Of a stretch of DNA of 64,000 nucleotides, positions 53,301 through 55,869 are shown piece after piece. Origin of the DNA: Azorinus chamasolen (Eukaryota > Mollusca > Bivalvia > Cardiida > Solecurtidae); NCBI GenBank assembly GCA_963576725.1, contig OY755252.1:58182816-58246815 (forward strand), given 5' to 3'. A model generated the notes under the pieces. That model ran no database searches. It was not told where the DNA came from and saw only the letters and a program-made list of their open reading frames with translations. The first letter of the stretch is position 1, and the number at the start of each line of letters is the position of its first letter. A program made the translations under genes and the position numbers.

Positions 53301-53821
53301 TTTTCGTTCGCAAATGATATGTGGTTTTCGTCCGCTTTTGATATGCAATTTTTTTCGGTTTGTGCACAAATGCAATTCGCCCAGAAATAACACATCATGT
53401 AATTGCTCACAACTTGTGACAAACGTCTTTCAATTGTTAACATGCGCTTCAATTTCTGTATGTGTTTTGACGTGTTACAAATTTTACATCAAATATGGGT
53501 ATCGATCACATTCGTCACAAAATGTGTTACATATGTGCTCGATTTCCGTAGTACATTTGTAACACGTGCTACGAATGTGATTCGTTACCACCGAGCGCTA
53601 TATAAATGTGGTAGAATAAGATAATGGTAAAAGAAATAGTAAGAAATATTTAAAAAAGTTCTTACCTTATATCTTACGGTGGACTTATCTGGCGATGTTC
53701 CGATTATCGGAGCCTCATCAGTAAACAAGGGTCTTGTCGGTTGATAATTGAATATCTGTAGACTCGCGAACATTTGGTTCCGACGGGCAAACGTATTGAA
53801 AGCCATTGAGATTCCTGACAT
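19011..53821 (-). CDS. MCCC2: Methylcrotonyl-CoA carboxylase beta subunit, mitochondrial (whole gene, 17 coding exons)
   Basis: MCCC2 forms the carboxyltransferase half of 3-methylcrotonyl-CoA carboxylase. With the biotin-bearing alpha subunit it carboxylates 3-methylcrotonyl-CoA in leucine breakdown in the mitochondrial matrix. Exons (minus strand, 5' to 3'): 53666-53821, 48643-48709, 45929-46013, 44386-44487, 42263-42390, 38684-38796, 36726-36836, 35804-35868, 35442-35541, 34932-35027, 28422-28494, 26098-26174 or 26310-26386, 25401-25467, 23557-23713, 22097-22211, 20070-20155, 19011-19128. Each has AG/GT borders, phases fit at every junction and the sum is 1716 nt, giving 571 aa (animal homologues about 563). 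Conserved words include [53 protein letters not shown] and [16 protein letters not shown]. The acyl-CoA carboxyltransferase N and C halves cover about residues 60-320 and 325-560. The N-terminus is Arg-containing and poor in acidic residues, as for a matrix-targeting peptide. The odd points are a duplicated exon 12 and repeats at several splice sites. Confidence 0.97.
19385..19525. repeat. Solo arm of the 253-986 element family
   Basis: Shares the AGACTCGGTTTTGTTGAGTC region and the CGGCTTAAGCAGTTTTCAAT region with the arms at 253-390 and 840-986. There is only one arm, in MCCC2 intron 16. Confidence 0.6.
19740..20440. mobile_element. Two family B MITEs flanking MCCC2 exon 16
   Basis: One lies at about 19740-19985 (core ACTCAGATCAGACGGCTTCT) and one at about 20181-20435 (core GACCTAGATCAGACGGCTCC / GGAGCCGTCTGGTCAGAGTC). 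Both have CCTTTCCTTCA- or CCCATTACTCC-type ends and the distal ATATTCATGA motif. They sit within 90 and 30 bases of exon 16. Confidence 0.7.
20070..20155 (-). CDS. MCCC2: MCCC2 exon 16
   Basis: Residues 505-533: [20 protein letters not shown], then GNPYFASA. It corresponds to the segment before the last exon in animal MCCC2 (family pattern GNPYYSSAR). The acceptor is TTGTTTCAG and the donor AG|GTATGT. Confidence 0.96.
21405..21560 (-). repeat. Degraded tRNA-derived SINE
   Basis: On the minus strand the order matches the better copy at 37505-37713: a tRNA-like head with a GTTCAAATCC-like B box (GGGATTTGAAC on the plus strand at about 21472) and then a tail segment containing GGCTTGCGGTA. Many substitutions are present. 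Confidence 0.45.
21769..22066. mobile_element. pogo/Tigger-like MITE, family T3
   Basis: Ends CAGTTGAACTTCGATATCTC and its complement ATCGAAGTTCAACTG, with TA on both sides. About 298 bp, in MCCC2 intron 15 only about 30 bases from exon 15. Confidence 0.85.
22097..22211 (-). CDS. MCCC2: MCCC2 exon 15
   Basis: Residues 466-504: [20 protein letters not shown] and [18 protein letters not shown]. This is a strongly conserved part of the C-terminal carboxyltransferase half. The first base completes Ser466; the donor is GCG|GTAAAT and the acceptor ATTTACAG. Confidence 0.97.
22755..22910. repeat. Terminal fragment of dispersed element R
   Basis: Shares GGGTACCTTTATATACACTG, ACTAGGGTGACTTTGAGACA and TTTTGCCACTGACCG with 43611-43750 and, inverted, with 4390-4510. 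Confidence 0.6.
22935..23065. repeat. Hairpin module in MCCC2 intron 14
   Basis: Carries the TTTATTTCTCCGCCA arm, the GGCGATTCTAAAGAGTAGTC segment and ATAGAGTTTGGTGGAGAAAT. It is the same module as at 14020-14135, with one arm of the stem damaged. Confidence 0.6.
23249..23498. mobile_element. MITE family A, intact copy
   Basis: TTAA at both ends, termini CCATTCGCTTGCTG and AGCAAGCGAAGGG, 250 bp. It lies about 60 bases downstream of exon 14 of MCCC2. Its central hairpin is GACAGTTCCTGCAGGAGCTG. Confidence 0.88.
23557..23713 (-). CDS. MCCC2: MCCC2 exon 14
   Basis: Residues 414-466: [35 protein letters not shown] and [16 protein letters not shown]. The Gly-rich [10 protein letters not shown] loop is the hallmark of the acyl-CoA carboxyltransferase C-half. 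The acceptor is TTATTCAG and the donor AG|GTAAAA. Confidence 0.97.
24259..24945. mobile_element. T3 MITE interrupted by other sequence
   Basis: The left end is CAGTTGAACTTCCATATC with TA. The right half ends TATCAAAATTCAGCTG near 24945. The ~300-base T3 body is split by about 390 bases (about 24400-24785) of unrelated sequence. Confidence 0.55.
25290..25400 (-). repeat. Tandem repeat of the exon 13 splice-donor region
   Basis: Two units (56 and 54 bp on the minus strand) follow the exon 13 donor. Each ends in a copy of the junction, ATGTCACAG|GTA or ATATCACAG|GTA, giving possible donors 56 and 110 bases downstream of the normal one. A short (TA)n run follows at about 25268-25290. Confidence 0.85.
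25401..25467 (-). CDS. MCCC2: MCCC2 exon 13
   Basis: Residues 392-414: [20 protein letters not shown], then VT and the first base of Gly. This matches the family segment [20 protein letters not shown]. The acceptor is CTCTCGTTACAG. Its near-identical antisense copy lies at 34754-34820. Confidence 0.95.
25505..25755. mobile_element. MITE family A, intact, reverse orientation
   Basis: TTAA CCCATTCGCTTGCT at left and CAGCAAGAGAAGGG TTAA at right. It lies about 37 bases upstream of exon 13. The MITE, spacer and exon 13 together reappear inverted at 29836-34820. Confidence 0.88.
25838..25955. mobile_element. MITE family B core
   Basis: Hairpin AGCAGACCCTTATCAGATGG / CCGTCTGATCTGGGACTACT centred on GGCTCCTATAGGAGCC at about 25885, ending GGAAAGGGTTAA at 25956. 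In MCCC2 intron 12. Confidence 0.75.
26098..26174 (-). CDS. MCCC2: MCCC2 exon 12, downstream copy
   Basis: 77 bases encoding residues 366-391: (G)[16 protein letters not shown], then VLFSDSALK. The Ala before LK agrees with the family pattern SESAKK, so this copy looks like the ancestral one. The acceptor is TTTTTCAG and the donor AAG|GTAACA. Phase 1 in and phase 0 out fit exons 11 and 13. Confidence 0.9.
26310..26386 (-). CDS. MCCC2: MCCC2 exon 12, upstream copy (duplicate)
   Basis: Same 77-base length, same splice borders and same peptide as 26098-26174, except one base (GAT for GCT on the plus strand) that changes Ala to Ser in VLFSDSSLK. Because 77 is not a multiple of three, including both copies would shift the frame. 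A working transcript can hold only one. Confidence 0.85.
26890..27060. mobile_element. Degraded TTAA-type MITE (AGCCTGCTG ends)
   Basis: ATTAGCCTGCTGATAATTTA at left and CAGTAGGCTAAATATTAAAT at right match the ends of the copy at 28188-28387. The GGATCC hairpin is only half present (GGGTCCAAACCGGTTGCAT). Confidence 0.5.
27085..27235 (+). repeat. Dispersed element R fragment
   Basis: Starts AGTACAAAAATGAGTCATGC as at 1988 and runs through the CA-rich part to ACAAAACAAAC. It has no 3' end. In MCCC2 intron 11. Confidence 0.65.
27569..27813. mobile_element. MITE family H (TTAA-flanked, CGCC core)
   Basis: Termini TTAA CCTTTTCACCGCCAA and TTGGCGCCGAAAGGG TTAA, 245 bp. The core hairpin is CAGACGCCGCCTTTCAACGG / CCG. 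A partial relative is at 46605-46740. The ends resemble family C (TTTCGCTGCCAA), suggesting kinship. Confidence 0.8.
27982..28056. repeat. Near-perfect hairpin, about 36-base arms
   Basis: Arms around GGGCTTGGTGCAAAACTATT and AATAGTTTTGCACCAAGCTC, with loop CACAAAGTG. It is not flanked by recognisable MITE ends. In MCCC2 intron 11. Confidence 0.8.
28188..28387. mobile_element. MITE (TTAA-flanked, CCTTTAACCTGCTG ends)
   Basis: TTAA CCTTTAACCTGCTGAGC at left and GCAGGCTAAAGG TTAA at right, 200 bp. The core is a GTTTGGATCCTGCTGAGACG / CGTCTCATCCGGATCCAAAC hairpin like that of family C. It ends 34 bases from MCCC2 exon 11. Confidence 0.8.
28422..28494 (-). CDS. MCCC2: MCCC2 exon 11
   Basis: Residues 342-366: [20 protein letters not shown], then TLVT and the first base of Gly. 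It matches the family segment [20 protein letters not shown]. The acceptor is CTTTAACAG and the donor ACAG|GTAAGC. Confidence 0.96.
28780..28910. repeat. Degenerate CAGT/CAAT tetranucleotide repeat
   Basis: Runs of GTCAGTCAGTCGG and GTCTGTCGGTGG, then TATCAATCAATCAATCAATT. Confidence 0.8.
28930..29510. repeat. Minisatellite, about 32 bp unit
   Basis: Roughly 17 diverged units around GTAGAATGTTATTTCATAAC and ATAAATGAATGG. In MCCC2 intron 10. Confidence 0.85.
29730..29840. repeat. Hairpin module next to a family A MITE
   Basis: CCACCAAACCCTATGTTGTG and AACGTAGGGTTTGGTTGAGA arms, as in the 14020 module. Confidence 0.6.
29836..29984. mobile_element. MITE family A, left part (split by retrotransposon)
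   Basis: Runs from the CCCTTCTCTTGCTGAATTTT end to AACTTGTAAAT, where the element at 29985-34605 interrupts it. The MITE resumes at 34606 with the same 11 bases. The left TTAA is mutated to TTAT. Confidence 0.9.
30821..34198 (+). CDS. Endonuclease-reverse transcriptase polyprotein with N-terminal 2A-like motif
   Basis: 1125 aa with no stop or frameshift. Residues about 30-69 form a hydrophobic segment ([26 protein letters not shown]). GDIESNPGP follows at residues 70-78 and is a 2A-like ribosome-skipping motif. Residues about 85-295 are an APE-type endonuclease: CNIRS, TETHLD (E117), [14 protein letters not shown] (D223) and ISDHCATY (D284, H285). Residues about 510-800 are the reverse transcriptase: [32 protein letters not shown] (D657), [14 protein letters not shown] and FADD (743-746). 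A C-terminal [17 protein letters not shown] at 1061-1077 is a Cys/His cluster, often seen at this place in CR1/jockey-like proteins. All catalytic residues are present, so the element may be active or only recently silent. The ATG at 30821 is the first that gives the full frame; upstream starts give only a 74-aa hydrophobic ORF. Confidence 0.95.
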   Translation: MGNELLSWRCSIGLFHSRRYCFYRRTHVRVKLINFSFLFNLFTFYFSIVKDRFVTMFYAVLLTILLMQAGDIESNPGPTELDTNHLSILHCNIRSIRHKLEFIRDNFADFDILCFTETHLDVNVSYEFLCLSEMFSCPYRKDRTNHGGGILVYLSSNLIYERVHDLEQFCTESIWIRVKVNKNSYLIGTFYSPKTSDVDFFINLNRNIEKAYELSMNVILVGDFNEDLLNYNRRNLKNIMLTNSMINTIKSPTRLSALLDPIIIPSDMLYDDSGTLSVPTDISDHCATYIHLPFPYEIKGSFERKIYLYKRADYDLLNANISSFDWQCLKEGSVNDACNLFTETFQQFVNVCIPSKTITVREDDKPWFDSELRKTCRIRDRLKKIALRSRKQHDITRYKHIRNKVNNMKKHAKQSFFNSLEHNLEELRTNNKKGFWNIIRHFIKNNSCTSTIPSLYETEPSGELRWSISEKQKVDCLNNYFVSISNIDDANACLPPLSPKTGNSLTSIIISETEIEEIINSLVVDKASGPDRISHKMLKGSVKSISKPLAVLFNRSLAEGVFPYSWKIANVIPLFKKGDKSLPSNYRPVSLISCCGKVFERIVFKYMYNFFLENNLIYKYQSGFLPNHSTVYQLIDIVQHICQSFDNKQHSCMVFCDISKAFDRVWHRGLIFKLQEHGINGQLLAWITNYLNNRSQKVVLRSSQSDTKTISAGVPQGSVLGPLLFLIYVNDISNSLLSLTRLFADDSSLYISASNLDDIEGMLNHDLSLISAWAKTWLVSFNPDKTEAMMFSLCKNDVVHPTLIFEDSNIKFVESHKHLGVTLSSNGHWNNHIDDILQSASKTIGIMKKLKFTLNRHSLNQIYISYVRPILEYASIVWDGCSLHCSDSLEKLQNEAARIVTGLTRSVSLENLYLECGWDSLTSRRKIQKLSFMYKTHHNMVPSYISDLLPPNVGEITQYDLRTRENTEVPFTRTAISKHSCIPSSIGLWNTVDIDIRNSSSLSSFKKGLRNSSYNPNNCFVPAFYCFGDRYLSVMHARIRNRCSNLNSDLFNNHLNQNPLCNCSNEIEDAHHYFFRCRNFQEQRVTLFNATRKYHPLNTEILLFGNLELSVDDNKTLFSAVHYFI
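31028..31054 (+). other. 2A-like recoding motif GDIESNPGP
   Basis: Codons GGG GAT ATT GAG TCT AAT CCA GGA CCA fit the D-(V/I)-E-x-N-P-G-P consensus. In known cases the ribosome fails to link the last Gly and Pro. Here that would release a ~77-aa hydrophobic leader and start the endonuclease-RT product at Pro78. 2A-like motifs near the N-terminus are documented in APE-type non-LTR elements of several invertebrates. Confidence 0.85.
34606..34717. mobile_element. MITE family A, right part (split by retrotransposon)
   Basis: Starts with the second copy of AACTTGTAAAT, then the hairpin ATAGCTCCTGCAGGAGCTTT and the GCAAGCGAAGGG TTAA end. It completes the MITE begun at 29836. Confidence 0.9.
34754..34820 (+). 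pseudogene. Antisense duplicate of MCCC2 exon 13
   Basis: 67 bases on the plus strand match exon 13 (25401-25467, minus strand) at 65 positions, with an acceptor-like TCTCTAGTTACAG before it and GTAAAT after it. One difference turns TTA (Leu) into a TAA stop; the other (CCA to CCG) is silent. The acceptor-side flank and the neighbouring family A MITE also match those of the true exon, so a block of MITE plus exon was copied in inverted orientation. Just after the donor the sequence reads AATAGCAAGCGAATGGTTAA, a second family A end. It lies 111 bases from MCCC2 exon 10. Confidence 0.9.
34932..35027 (-). CDS. MCCC2: MCCC2 exon 10
   Basis: Residues 310-341: [20 protein letters not shown] and [12 protein letters not shown]. 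It matches the family segment around EEPLFPADELYG. Phase 0 at both ends; the acceptor is TTACCTATAG and the donor GAG|GTAAAT. Confidence 0.96.
35442..35541 (-). CDS. MCCC2: MCCC2 exon 9
   Basis: Residues 276-309: [20 protein letters not shown], then [13 protein letters not shown]. The first base completes Arg276 (family HCRKSGVSDHWA). The donor is AAG|GTTTAT, somewhat weak. Confidence 0.95.
35804..35868 (-). CDS. MCCC2: MCCC2 exon 8
   Basis: Residues 255-276: [20 protein letters not shown] and C. This is the conserved ATGEE(V/I)SAE-LGGADLHCR region. The acceptor is ATTTGTAG and the donor AG|GTATCA. Confidence 0.96.
35959..36271. mobile_element. pogo/Tigger-like MITE, family T3
   Basis: Left end AGTTGAACTTAGATATCTC with TA-rich flank, right end GAGATATCAATTG-like (degraded). 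The core hairpin AAAGCTCCTGTAGGACCTTT is flanked by TTAATGCAGGTCTAAAGTAA. Confidence 0.65.
36283..36501. mobile_element. pogo/Tigger-like MITE, family T2
   Basis: TA CAGTAAAACCCCACTAATGC at left and GCATTAGCGGGGTTCTACTG TA at right, 219 bp. A perfect core hairpin runs from GTGGTTGCTTAATGCAGGAC through AGCTCCTATAGGAGCT to its complement. Confidence 0.9.
36570..36690. repeat. Hairpin module beside MCCC2 exon 7
   Basis: CTCCACCAAACGCTATGTGC / TATAAGGTTTGGTGCAGAAA arms, same module as 14020-14135, 36 bases from exon 7. Confidence 0.6.
36726..36836 (-). CDS. MCCC2: MCCC2 exon 7
   Basis: Residues 218-254: [20 protein letters not shown] and [17 protein letters not shown]. The GSCTAGGA(Y/F) loop and the GPPL end are signature sequences of the carboxyltransferase N-half. 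The acceptor is CTCTCCAG and the donor CTG|GTTAGT. Confidence 0.97.
37505..37713 (-). repeat. tRNA-derived SINE (bivalve type)
   Basis: On the minus strand it starts with a tRNA-like head: GTGGCCGAGAGTG as A box region and GGTTCGAGTTCC as B box. A tail follows with GAGGAAGCCTTCCAGCTGGC and GGTTGTTCTACTCGATG. The tail resembles the conserved 3' domain of bivalve SINEs with a MERMAID-like module; that link is from memory. Copies or pieces lie at 48448-48625 (plus strand) and 21405-21560. Confidence 0.7.
37830..38090 (+). repeat. Dispersed element R copy with (CA)n tract
   Basis: AAAGTAGTAAAGTCAAGCAG, then GACGCAACCACCACC and a (CA)n run at 37913-37940, then an A/C-rich part. ORFs on both strands here are low complexity. 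Confidence 0.65.
38684..38796 (-). CDS. MCCC2: MCCC2 exon 6
   Basis: Residues 180-217: [20 protein letters not shown] and [18 protein letters not shown]. It matches [20 protein letters not shown]. The acceptor is TTGCTGTAG and the donor CAG|GTGAGT. Confidence 0.97.
38847..38975. repeat. Large hairpin, about 60-base arms
   Basis: Arms AATAATAGGTTAGTGCCGTA and its complement TACGGCACTAACCTATTATT enclose GGGACGCCTTTATC / GATAAAGGCGTCCC. A short imperfect loop lies near GTTGAGCCGAGCCTCAAC. It starts about 50 bases upstream of exon 6. A TTATCCAGTCA motif just outside recurs inverted as TGACTGGATAA at about 39740-39752, so the hairpin may be one end of a longer element. Confidence 0.85.
38976..40360. 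other. MCCC2 intron 5 interior, possible TIR element
   Basis: TTATCCAGTCA (38981) and TGACTGGATAA (39742) may delimit an element of about 770 bp without coding capacity. Repeated CTAATAAACCTTCTACT / CTAATAAACCTAACTT words occur near 39655-39700. No gene was seen. Confidence 0.35.
40366..40440 (-). repeat. tRNA-like SINE head
   Basis: The minus strand contains an A-box-like TAGTCGAGGGGTT and the B box GGTTCGATCC at suitable spacing. The ends do not pair as an acceptor stem. Probably a second SINE type; its tail was not delimited. Confidence 0.55.
40978..41299. mobile_element. pogo/Tigger-like MITE, family T1
   Basis: TA CAGTGTTCCCTCCCTACAA at left and TAGGGAGGGAGCACT ATA at right, 322 bp. 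The central hairpin is CAAACCCTATGTTGTGACCA with its complement around CGTCACTTTGTGACG. In MCCC2 intron 5. Confidence 0.85.
42263..42390 (-). CDS. MCCC2: MCCC2 exon 5
   Basis: Residues 137-180: [42 protein letters not shown]. It matches [20 protein letters not shown]. The acceptor is TTTCACCAG and the donor TGG|GTTTGT. Confidence 0.97.
42900..44400 (-). repeat. Minisatellite derived from the exon 4 splice donor, split by an insertion
   Basis: Units of about 38 bp around CTTACCCTGAAACTCGACCT and TGTCACAATTTGTTAGA occupy about 42900-43214 and 44172-44400. Element R (43215-44170) lies between them. The last unit ends inside exon 4: its CTTACCCTGAAACTCG is the true exon 4 donor (minus strand GTTTCAGG|GTAAG). 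Several units keep a GGGTAAGT-like donor, for example at about 43157 and 44207. Confidence 0.75.
43215..44170. mobile_element. Dispersed element R, inverted long copy
   Basis: 43215-44010 mirrors 4166-4900. It continues at 44030-44110 into a segment shared with the arms of the 253-986 element (GTGGATGATCCCTCGGAAGC), which suggests the two belong to one family. It interrupts the exon 4-derived minisatellite in MCCC2 intron 4. GT-rich ORFs here are not believed. Confidence 0.65.
44386..44487 (-). CDS. MCCC2: MCCC2 exon 4
   Basis: Residues 103-137: [20 protein letters not shown] and [13 protein letters not shown]. It matches [20 protein letters not shown]. The donor GG|GTAAGA was chosen because it fits exon 5; it is the edge of the minisatellite described above. 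Confidence 0.97.
44500..45920. other. MCCC2 intron 3, repeats only
   Basis: An imperfect palindrome with GTTCCCGTCGGAAAC / GTTTCTGACTGGGAAC lies at 44860-44945. Family B cores lie at 45170-45245 and 45375-45425. A CAGTAT...GGTTGAGAAAGATATTACTG element with the AGCAGTCACCTG-type core lies at about 45465-45635. Confidence 0.5.
45929..46013 (-). CDS. MCCC2: MCCC2 exon 3
   Basis: Residues 75-103: [20 protein letters not shown], then RINKLLDP. It matches [20 protein letters not shown] of animal MCCC2. The acceptor is TCGTTTCAG and the donor GA|GTGAGT. Confidence 0.97.
46150..46471. mobile_element. pogo/Tigger-like MITE, family T1
   Basis: TA CAGTCTTCACTCTCTACA at left and AGGGAGGGAGCACTG TA at right, 322 bp. 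The left arm of the central hairpin has lost the AAACCCTATG part, so the core is half deleted. Confidence 0.85.
46480..48100. other. MCCC2 intron 2 interior: repeat debris and microsatellites
   Basis: A family B core lies at 46495-46580 and a family H partial copy at 46605-46740. A (GA)n tract at about 47296-47350 and a poly-G run at about 47453-47467 give long artefact ORFs on both strands. No gene. Confidence 0.6.
48107..48438. mobile_element. pogo/Tigger-like MITE, family T1
   Basis: TA CAGTGATCCCTCCCTACA at left and AGAGAGGGAGCACTG TA at right, 332 bp, in opposite orientation to the 46150 copy. Confidence 0.88.
48448..48625 (+). repeat. tRNA-derived SINE, 5'-truncated
   Basis: Starts at the B box (GCGGTTCGAATACCGGCC) and continues with ATGAGGAAGCCTTCCAGACG and GTCGATGGTTCTCCCTGGAT. 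It is the same family as 37505-37713 and lies just before exon 2. Confidence 0.7.
48643..48709 (-). CDS. MCCC2: MCCC2 exon 2
   Basis: Residues 53-75: [22 protein letters not shown] and the first base of Gly. It matches the family segment [20 protein letters not shown] loosely; the split Gly joins GGGEKAR in exon 3. The acceptor is ATATTTCAG and the donor AAAG|GTATTT. Confidence 0.9.
48823..49031. mobile_element. pogo/Tigger-like MITE, family T2
   Basis: TA CAGTAAAACCCCGCTAATGC at left and GCATTAGAGGAGTTTTACTA TA at right, 209 bp. The core hairpin is AGAAAGCTCCTATAGGAGAT. Confidence 0.9.
49211..49439. mobile_element. MITE family F, intact copy
   Basis: TTAA CCCATTCCCTCATA at left and TATGAGGTAAAGGG TTAA at right, 229 bp. 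It has a perfect hairpin GAGCATTTGCTCCTATAGGA and onward to its complement. It is the reference copy for 5805-6030 and 17986-18190; a degraded one lies at 59615-59775. Confidence 0.88.
49440..50948. other. MCCC2 intron 1: minisatellite and unique sequence
   Basis: A tandem repeat of about 57 bp around GTTTAGTTATTAATA and CGGTATAGGCCACTCCTA has four units at about 50130-50300 and one more at 50451-50510; about 150 bases of other sequence separate them. The rest has no gene-like feature. Confidence 0.65.
50949..51450. mobile_element. TIR element with TTAA ends, about 500 bp (copy 1)
   Basis: TTAA AGGGGATGTCCCTACA at left and TGTAGGGACCTCCTCT TTAA at right. The interior is about 80% alike to 55357-55861 over its whole length. 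The plus-strand ORF at 51082-51300 is not conserved as a frame in the second copy. Confidence 0.8.
51465..51720. repeat. Hairpin and MITE core
   Basis: GGGCAATAACATCTGCAGTG and CACTGCAGATGTTATTGCCC form a hairpin at 51476-51543. A GCAGCTTAATGCAAGGTGAA / GCATTAAGC-type core of family T2/T3 kind lies at 51630-51715. A solo T1 end (CAGTGCTCCCTC) is at 51838-51880. Confidence 0.6.
52066..52314. mobile_element. MITE family A copy
   Basis: From ATTTTCTTGCTGAATTTTAA to AGCAAGCGAATGGTTA. The central hairpin is ACAGCTCCTGCAGGAGCTGT. The TTAA at each edge is mutated. Confidence 0.82.
52375..52450 (-). repeat. tRNA-like sequence (SINE head or tRNA pseudogene)
   Basis: The minus strand has an A-box-like TCTCGATGGTTATGAT and the B box GGTTCGAATCC. 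CGGGATTCGAACCTGC on the plus strand is typical of a tRNA 3' half. The acceptor stem does not pair well, so a functional tRNA is unlikely. Confidence 0.5.
52818..53025. mobile_element. pogo/Tigger-like MITE with T2 core and divergent ends
   Basis: TA CAGTAAAACCTCGATTATTC at left and GGATAATCGAGGTTTTACTG TA at right, 208 bp. The ends are of the 'CCTCGATTATTCG' Tigger type, while the core hairpin (AGAAAGCTCCTAGAGGAGCT) is that of T2. Confidence 0.9.
53026..53660. other. MCCC2 intron 1, first part
   Basis: Contains TTTGATATGC-type words repeated near 53270-53350 and CACATTCGT / ACGAATGTG inverted words near 53508-53582. No gene was seen. Confidence 0.4.
53666..53821 (-). CDS. MCCC2: MCCC2 exon 1 (start and targeting peptide)
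   Basis: Residues 1-52, [16 protein letters not shown] onward to KSTVRYK. The N-terminus has Arg residues, hydroxylated residues and no acid in the first 30 positions, as in mitochondrial presequences. The ATG at 53821 is the first in frame; a second Met at residue 6 is possible. The donor is AAG|GTAAGA. Upstream minus-strand sequence (53822-53960) is the likely 5' UTR; no clear TATA box was seen. Confidence 0.88.
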
Positions 53822-54200
53822 TTTGCATCACTTGCTGTGGTACATGTATAGAGTCTCCCGTTGTTATTAAAAGGAAAATGCTCCGAAACACCCGTACAAC
53901 TGAACAGTTTACATATTAATTCTGACCGTGGTGATGCGGAACGGGCATAGTAGAACATGTCACCGCAACCCCTGACTTATTGGCAGTTAAAAGGGTAATC
54001 TTAATGCAATCCTACGACACGGTATTTTTAACCCTTTCGCTGCCAAACTCTGTCGTCTTCTAACTTTGTCGTCTGCTACAAATTTGCAATAAATGAAAGG
54101 CAACTTGAGACACATCAAAATATACACTTGCATTATAACTGAACTCTTTTGATGCAAAGTAGTCTGTCTTAGGAGCTTTCATCATTATTTTAGATCTGCA

Positions 54201-54422
54201 TTAACCCTTTCACTGCCAAACTCTGTCGTCTGCCAACTTTGTCGTCTGCTACAAATTTTCATTCTTTTAATTTTCTTCATTTTTGTTTCAAAACCATAGT
54301 AACAATTACAAGCAGTTTGGATCCTGACGGGTGACGAGACGCCGAGTTACTCGGCGTCTCATCAGGATCCAAACTGTTTGCATAGGTAATCACAGACCCG
54401 GCATTGACAGCGAAAGGGTTAA
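54201..54422. mobile_element. MITE family C, intact copy
   Basis: TTAA CCCTTTCACTGCCAA at left and TTGACAGCGAAAGGG TTAA at right, 222 bp. A strong hairpin is centred on GACGCCGAGTTACTCGGCGT with GTTTGGATCC arms. A second left end (CCCTTTCGCTGCCAA) at 54030 shows a partial copy next to it. Confidence 0.88.
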
Positions 54423-54534
54423 TATTCGGAGGTTTATGGTGATGTGATTTATTTTCTTGTCATCGTGTTGTTTTTTTGTATGCGATGTTCCCTGTATGCC
54501 TCATACATGTATCTTTAACACTTTACTCTATGAA

Positions 54535-54765
54535 TATTCATGAAATAAATTATTTTATCATGAATATTAATTATATTAAGTTTCATAATGGCATATTTAC
54601 CCATGACATTATTTCCAATCAGAAACTATAGAATCAGCTATATATTATTTTATAAGCAAACAGAACAGACCCTGGTCAGACAGTTCCTACAAGAGAAATC
54701 TGATCTGGGTCTACTCTGTTTCCAAAAGAGTATAAATGCGTATTTATGGAGTAAAGACTTAAGTG
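54535..54765. mobile_element. MITE family B copy
   Basis: ACACTTTACTCTATGAATATTCATGAAATA arm region at left, core AACAGACCCTGGTCAGACAG / AATCTGATCTGGGTCTACTC at 54660-54725, and ATGCGTATTTATGGAGTAAAG at right. Confidence 0.65.
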
Positions 54766-54795
54766 GCCATTCATAATAAGTCTAAGTTTGAGTCT

Positions 54796-55011
54796 GTAAA
54801 TAGTGAAGACCCAGATGAGACAGCTCCTGCTGGAGCTGTCTCATCAGGGTCTGCACTATTTACAGGTTGATTGTGCAACCAGTGCACTCCACAGCAGTGA
54901 TTGCACAGCGGAATACGTATACACAGTGACGGTATATGTAATTATACAACTGGGCATGGGTAAAGAAGGAGAAATGTGTTTTAAAATTAAATTCAGCAAG
55001 CGAAGGGTTAA
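54796..55011. mobile_element. MITE family A, left-truncated, reverse orientation
   Basis: Starts inside the family at TGTAAATAGTGAAGACCC and ends CAGCAAGCGAAGGG TTAA. The hairpin is ACAGCTCCTGCTGGAGCTGT. Confidence 0.82.
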
Positions 55012-55356
55012 AGTAATACAGAAATCTCTTATATGGGTTTTCTGCATGACTTTTGCACTGCATTAAGCAACCACTTGCTTCTTACCACTCCCATTTGCAA
55101 TAAATGAAAGGCAACTTCAGACACACCAAAATATACACATGCATTATAACTTAACTCTTTTGTTGCAAAGTAGTCTGTCTTAAGTGTCTGAGTGAAATTT
55201 CTTTCAAATTTATCTCATTGACAAACTTTTAAATGGATATTTAAATAGTTTGGATCCTGATGAGACGCCGACCTACTGTTGGCAAAGAAAGTCACAGTTT
55301 TATCTATTGTAGCCAGTCCTATGGGTCACCTTACGACAGCAGTGATGGCCGAGACA

Positions 55357-55861
55357 TAAAGGGGAAGTCCCTACATTCGACGCCTTTCAAAAATACCTAA
55401 AATATACAAAACTCATTTGTTTATATGCTTAAAAGTAATATATTGCAAGCAAACATATCAAATAAACGTTGAAAACGACAAACAGCCATGTGTTTATAAT
55501 CGACGATCCCGATTGTATTCCACGATGTTTCAGTTTTATTCGGATTCGGTTTTAGTTCCGTATCTGTTCTCGGTATTCGAGCTTCTCCGGCCACTTCCGA
55601 GAAACGCTGTTACGTAAACAATGCAGAGATCGGGTGATCATCGGCAAACGCGGACAATTTGAACGGAAAAGGCAGATAATATACTTTGTTGTAAAGCAAC
55701 AATATACAAGTATTGATGGAATCGGTTTATTTTGTATAATAGGGGCATTTTTCGATATAAGTTCAAATTGACAATCTTCATAATAATGATTGAGCATAAT
55801 AAATCTAAGTTTAATGATATTATTGGCTATATTTTTTTCATTGTTGGGTCTTCCTCTTTAA
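55357..55861. mobile_element. TIR element, about 500 bp (copy 2)
   Basis: TAAA GGGGAAGTCCCTACAT at left and TTGTTGGGTCTTCCTCT TTAA at right. Direct-orientation relative of 50949-51450, sharing GATGTTTCAGTTTTATTCGG and ATCGGTTTATTT. One member lies in MCCC2 intron 1 and this one upstream of the gene. Confidence 0.78.
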
Positions 55862-55869
55862 GTACTCTA

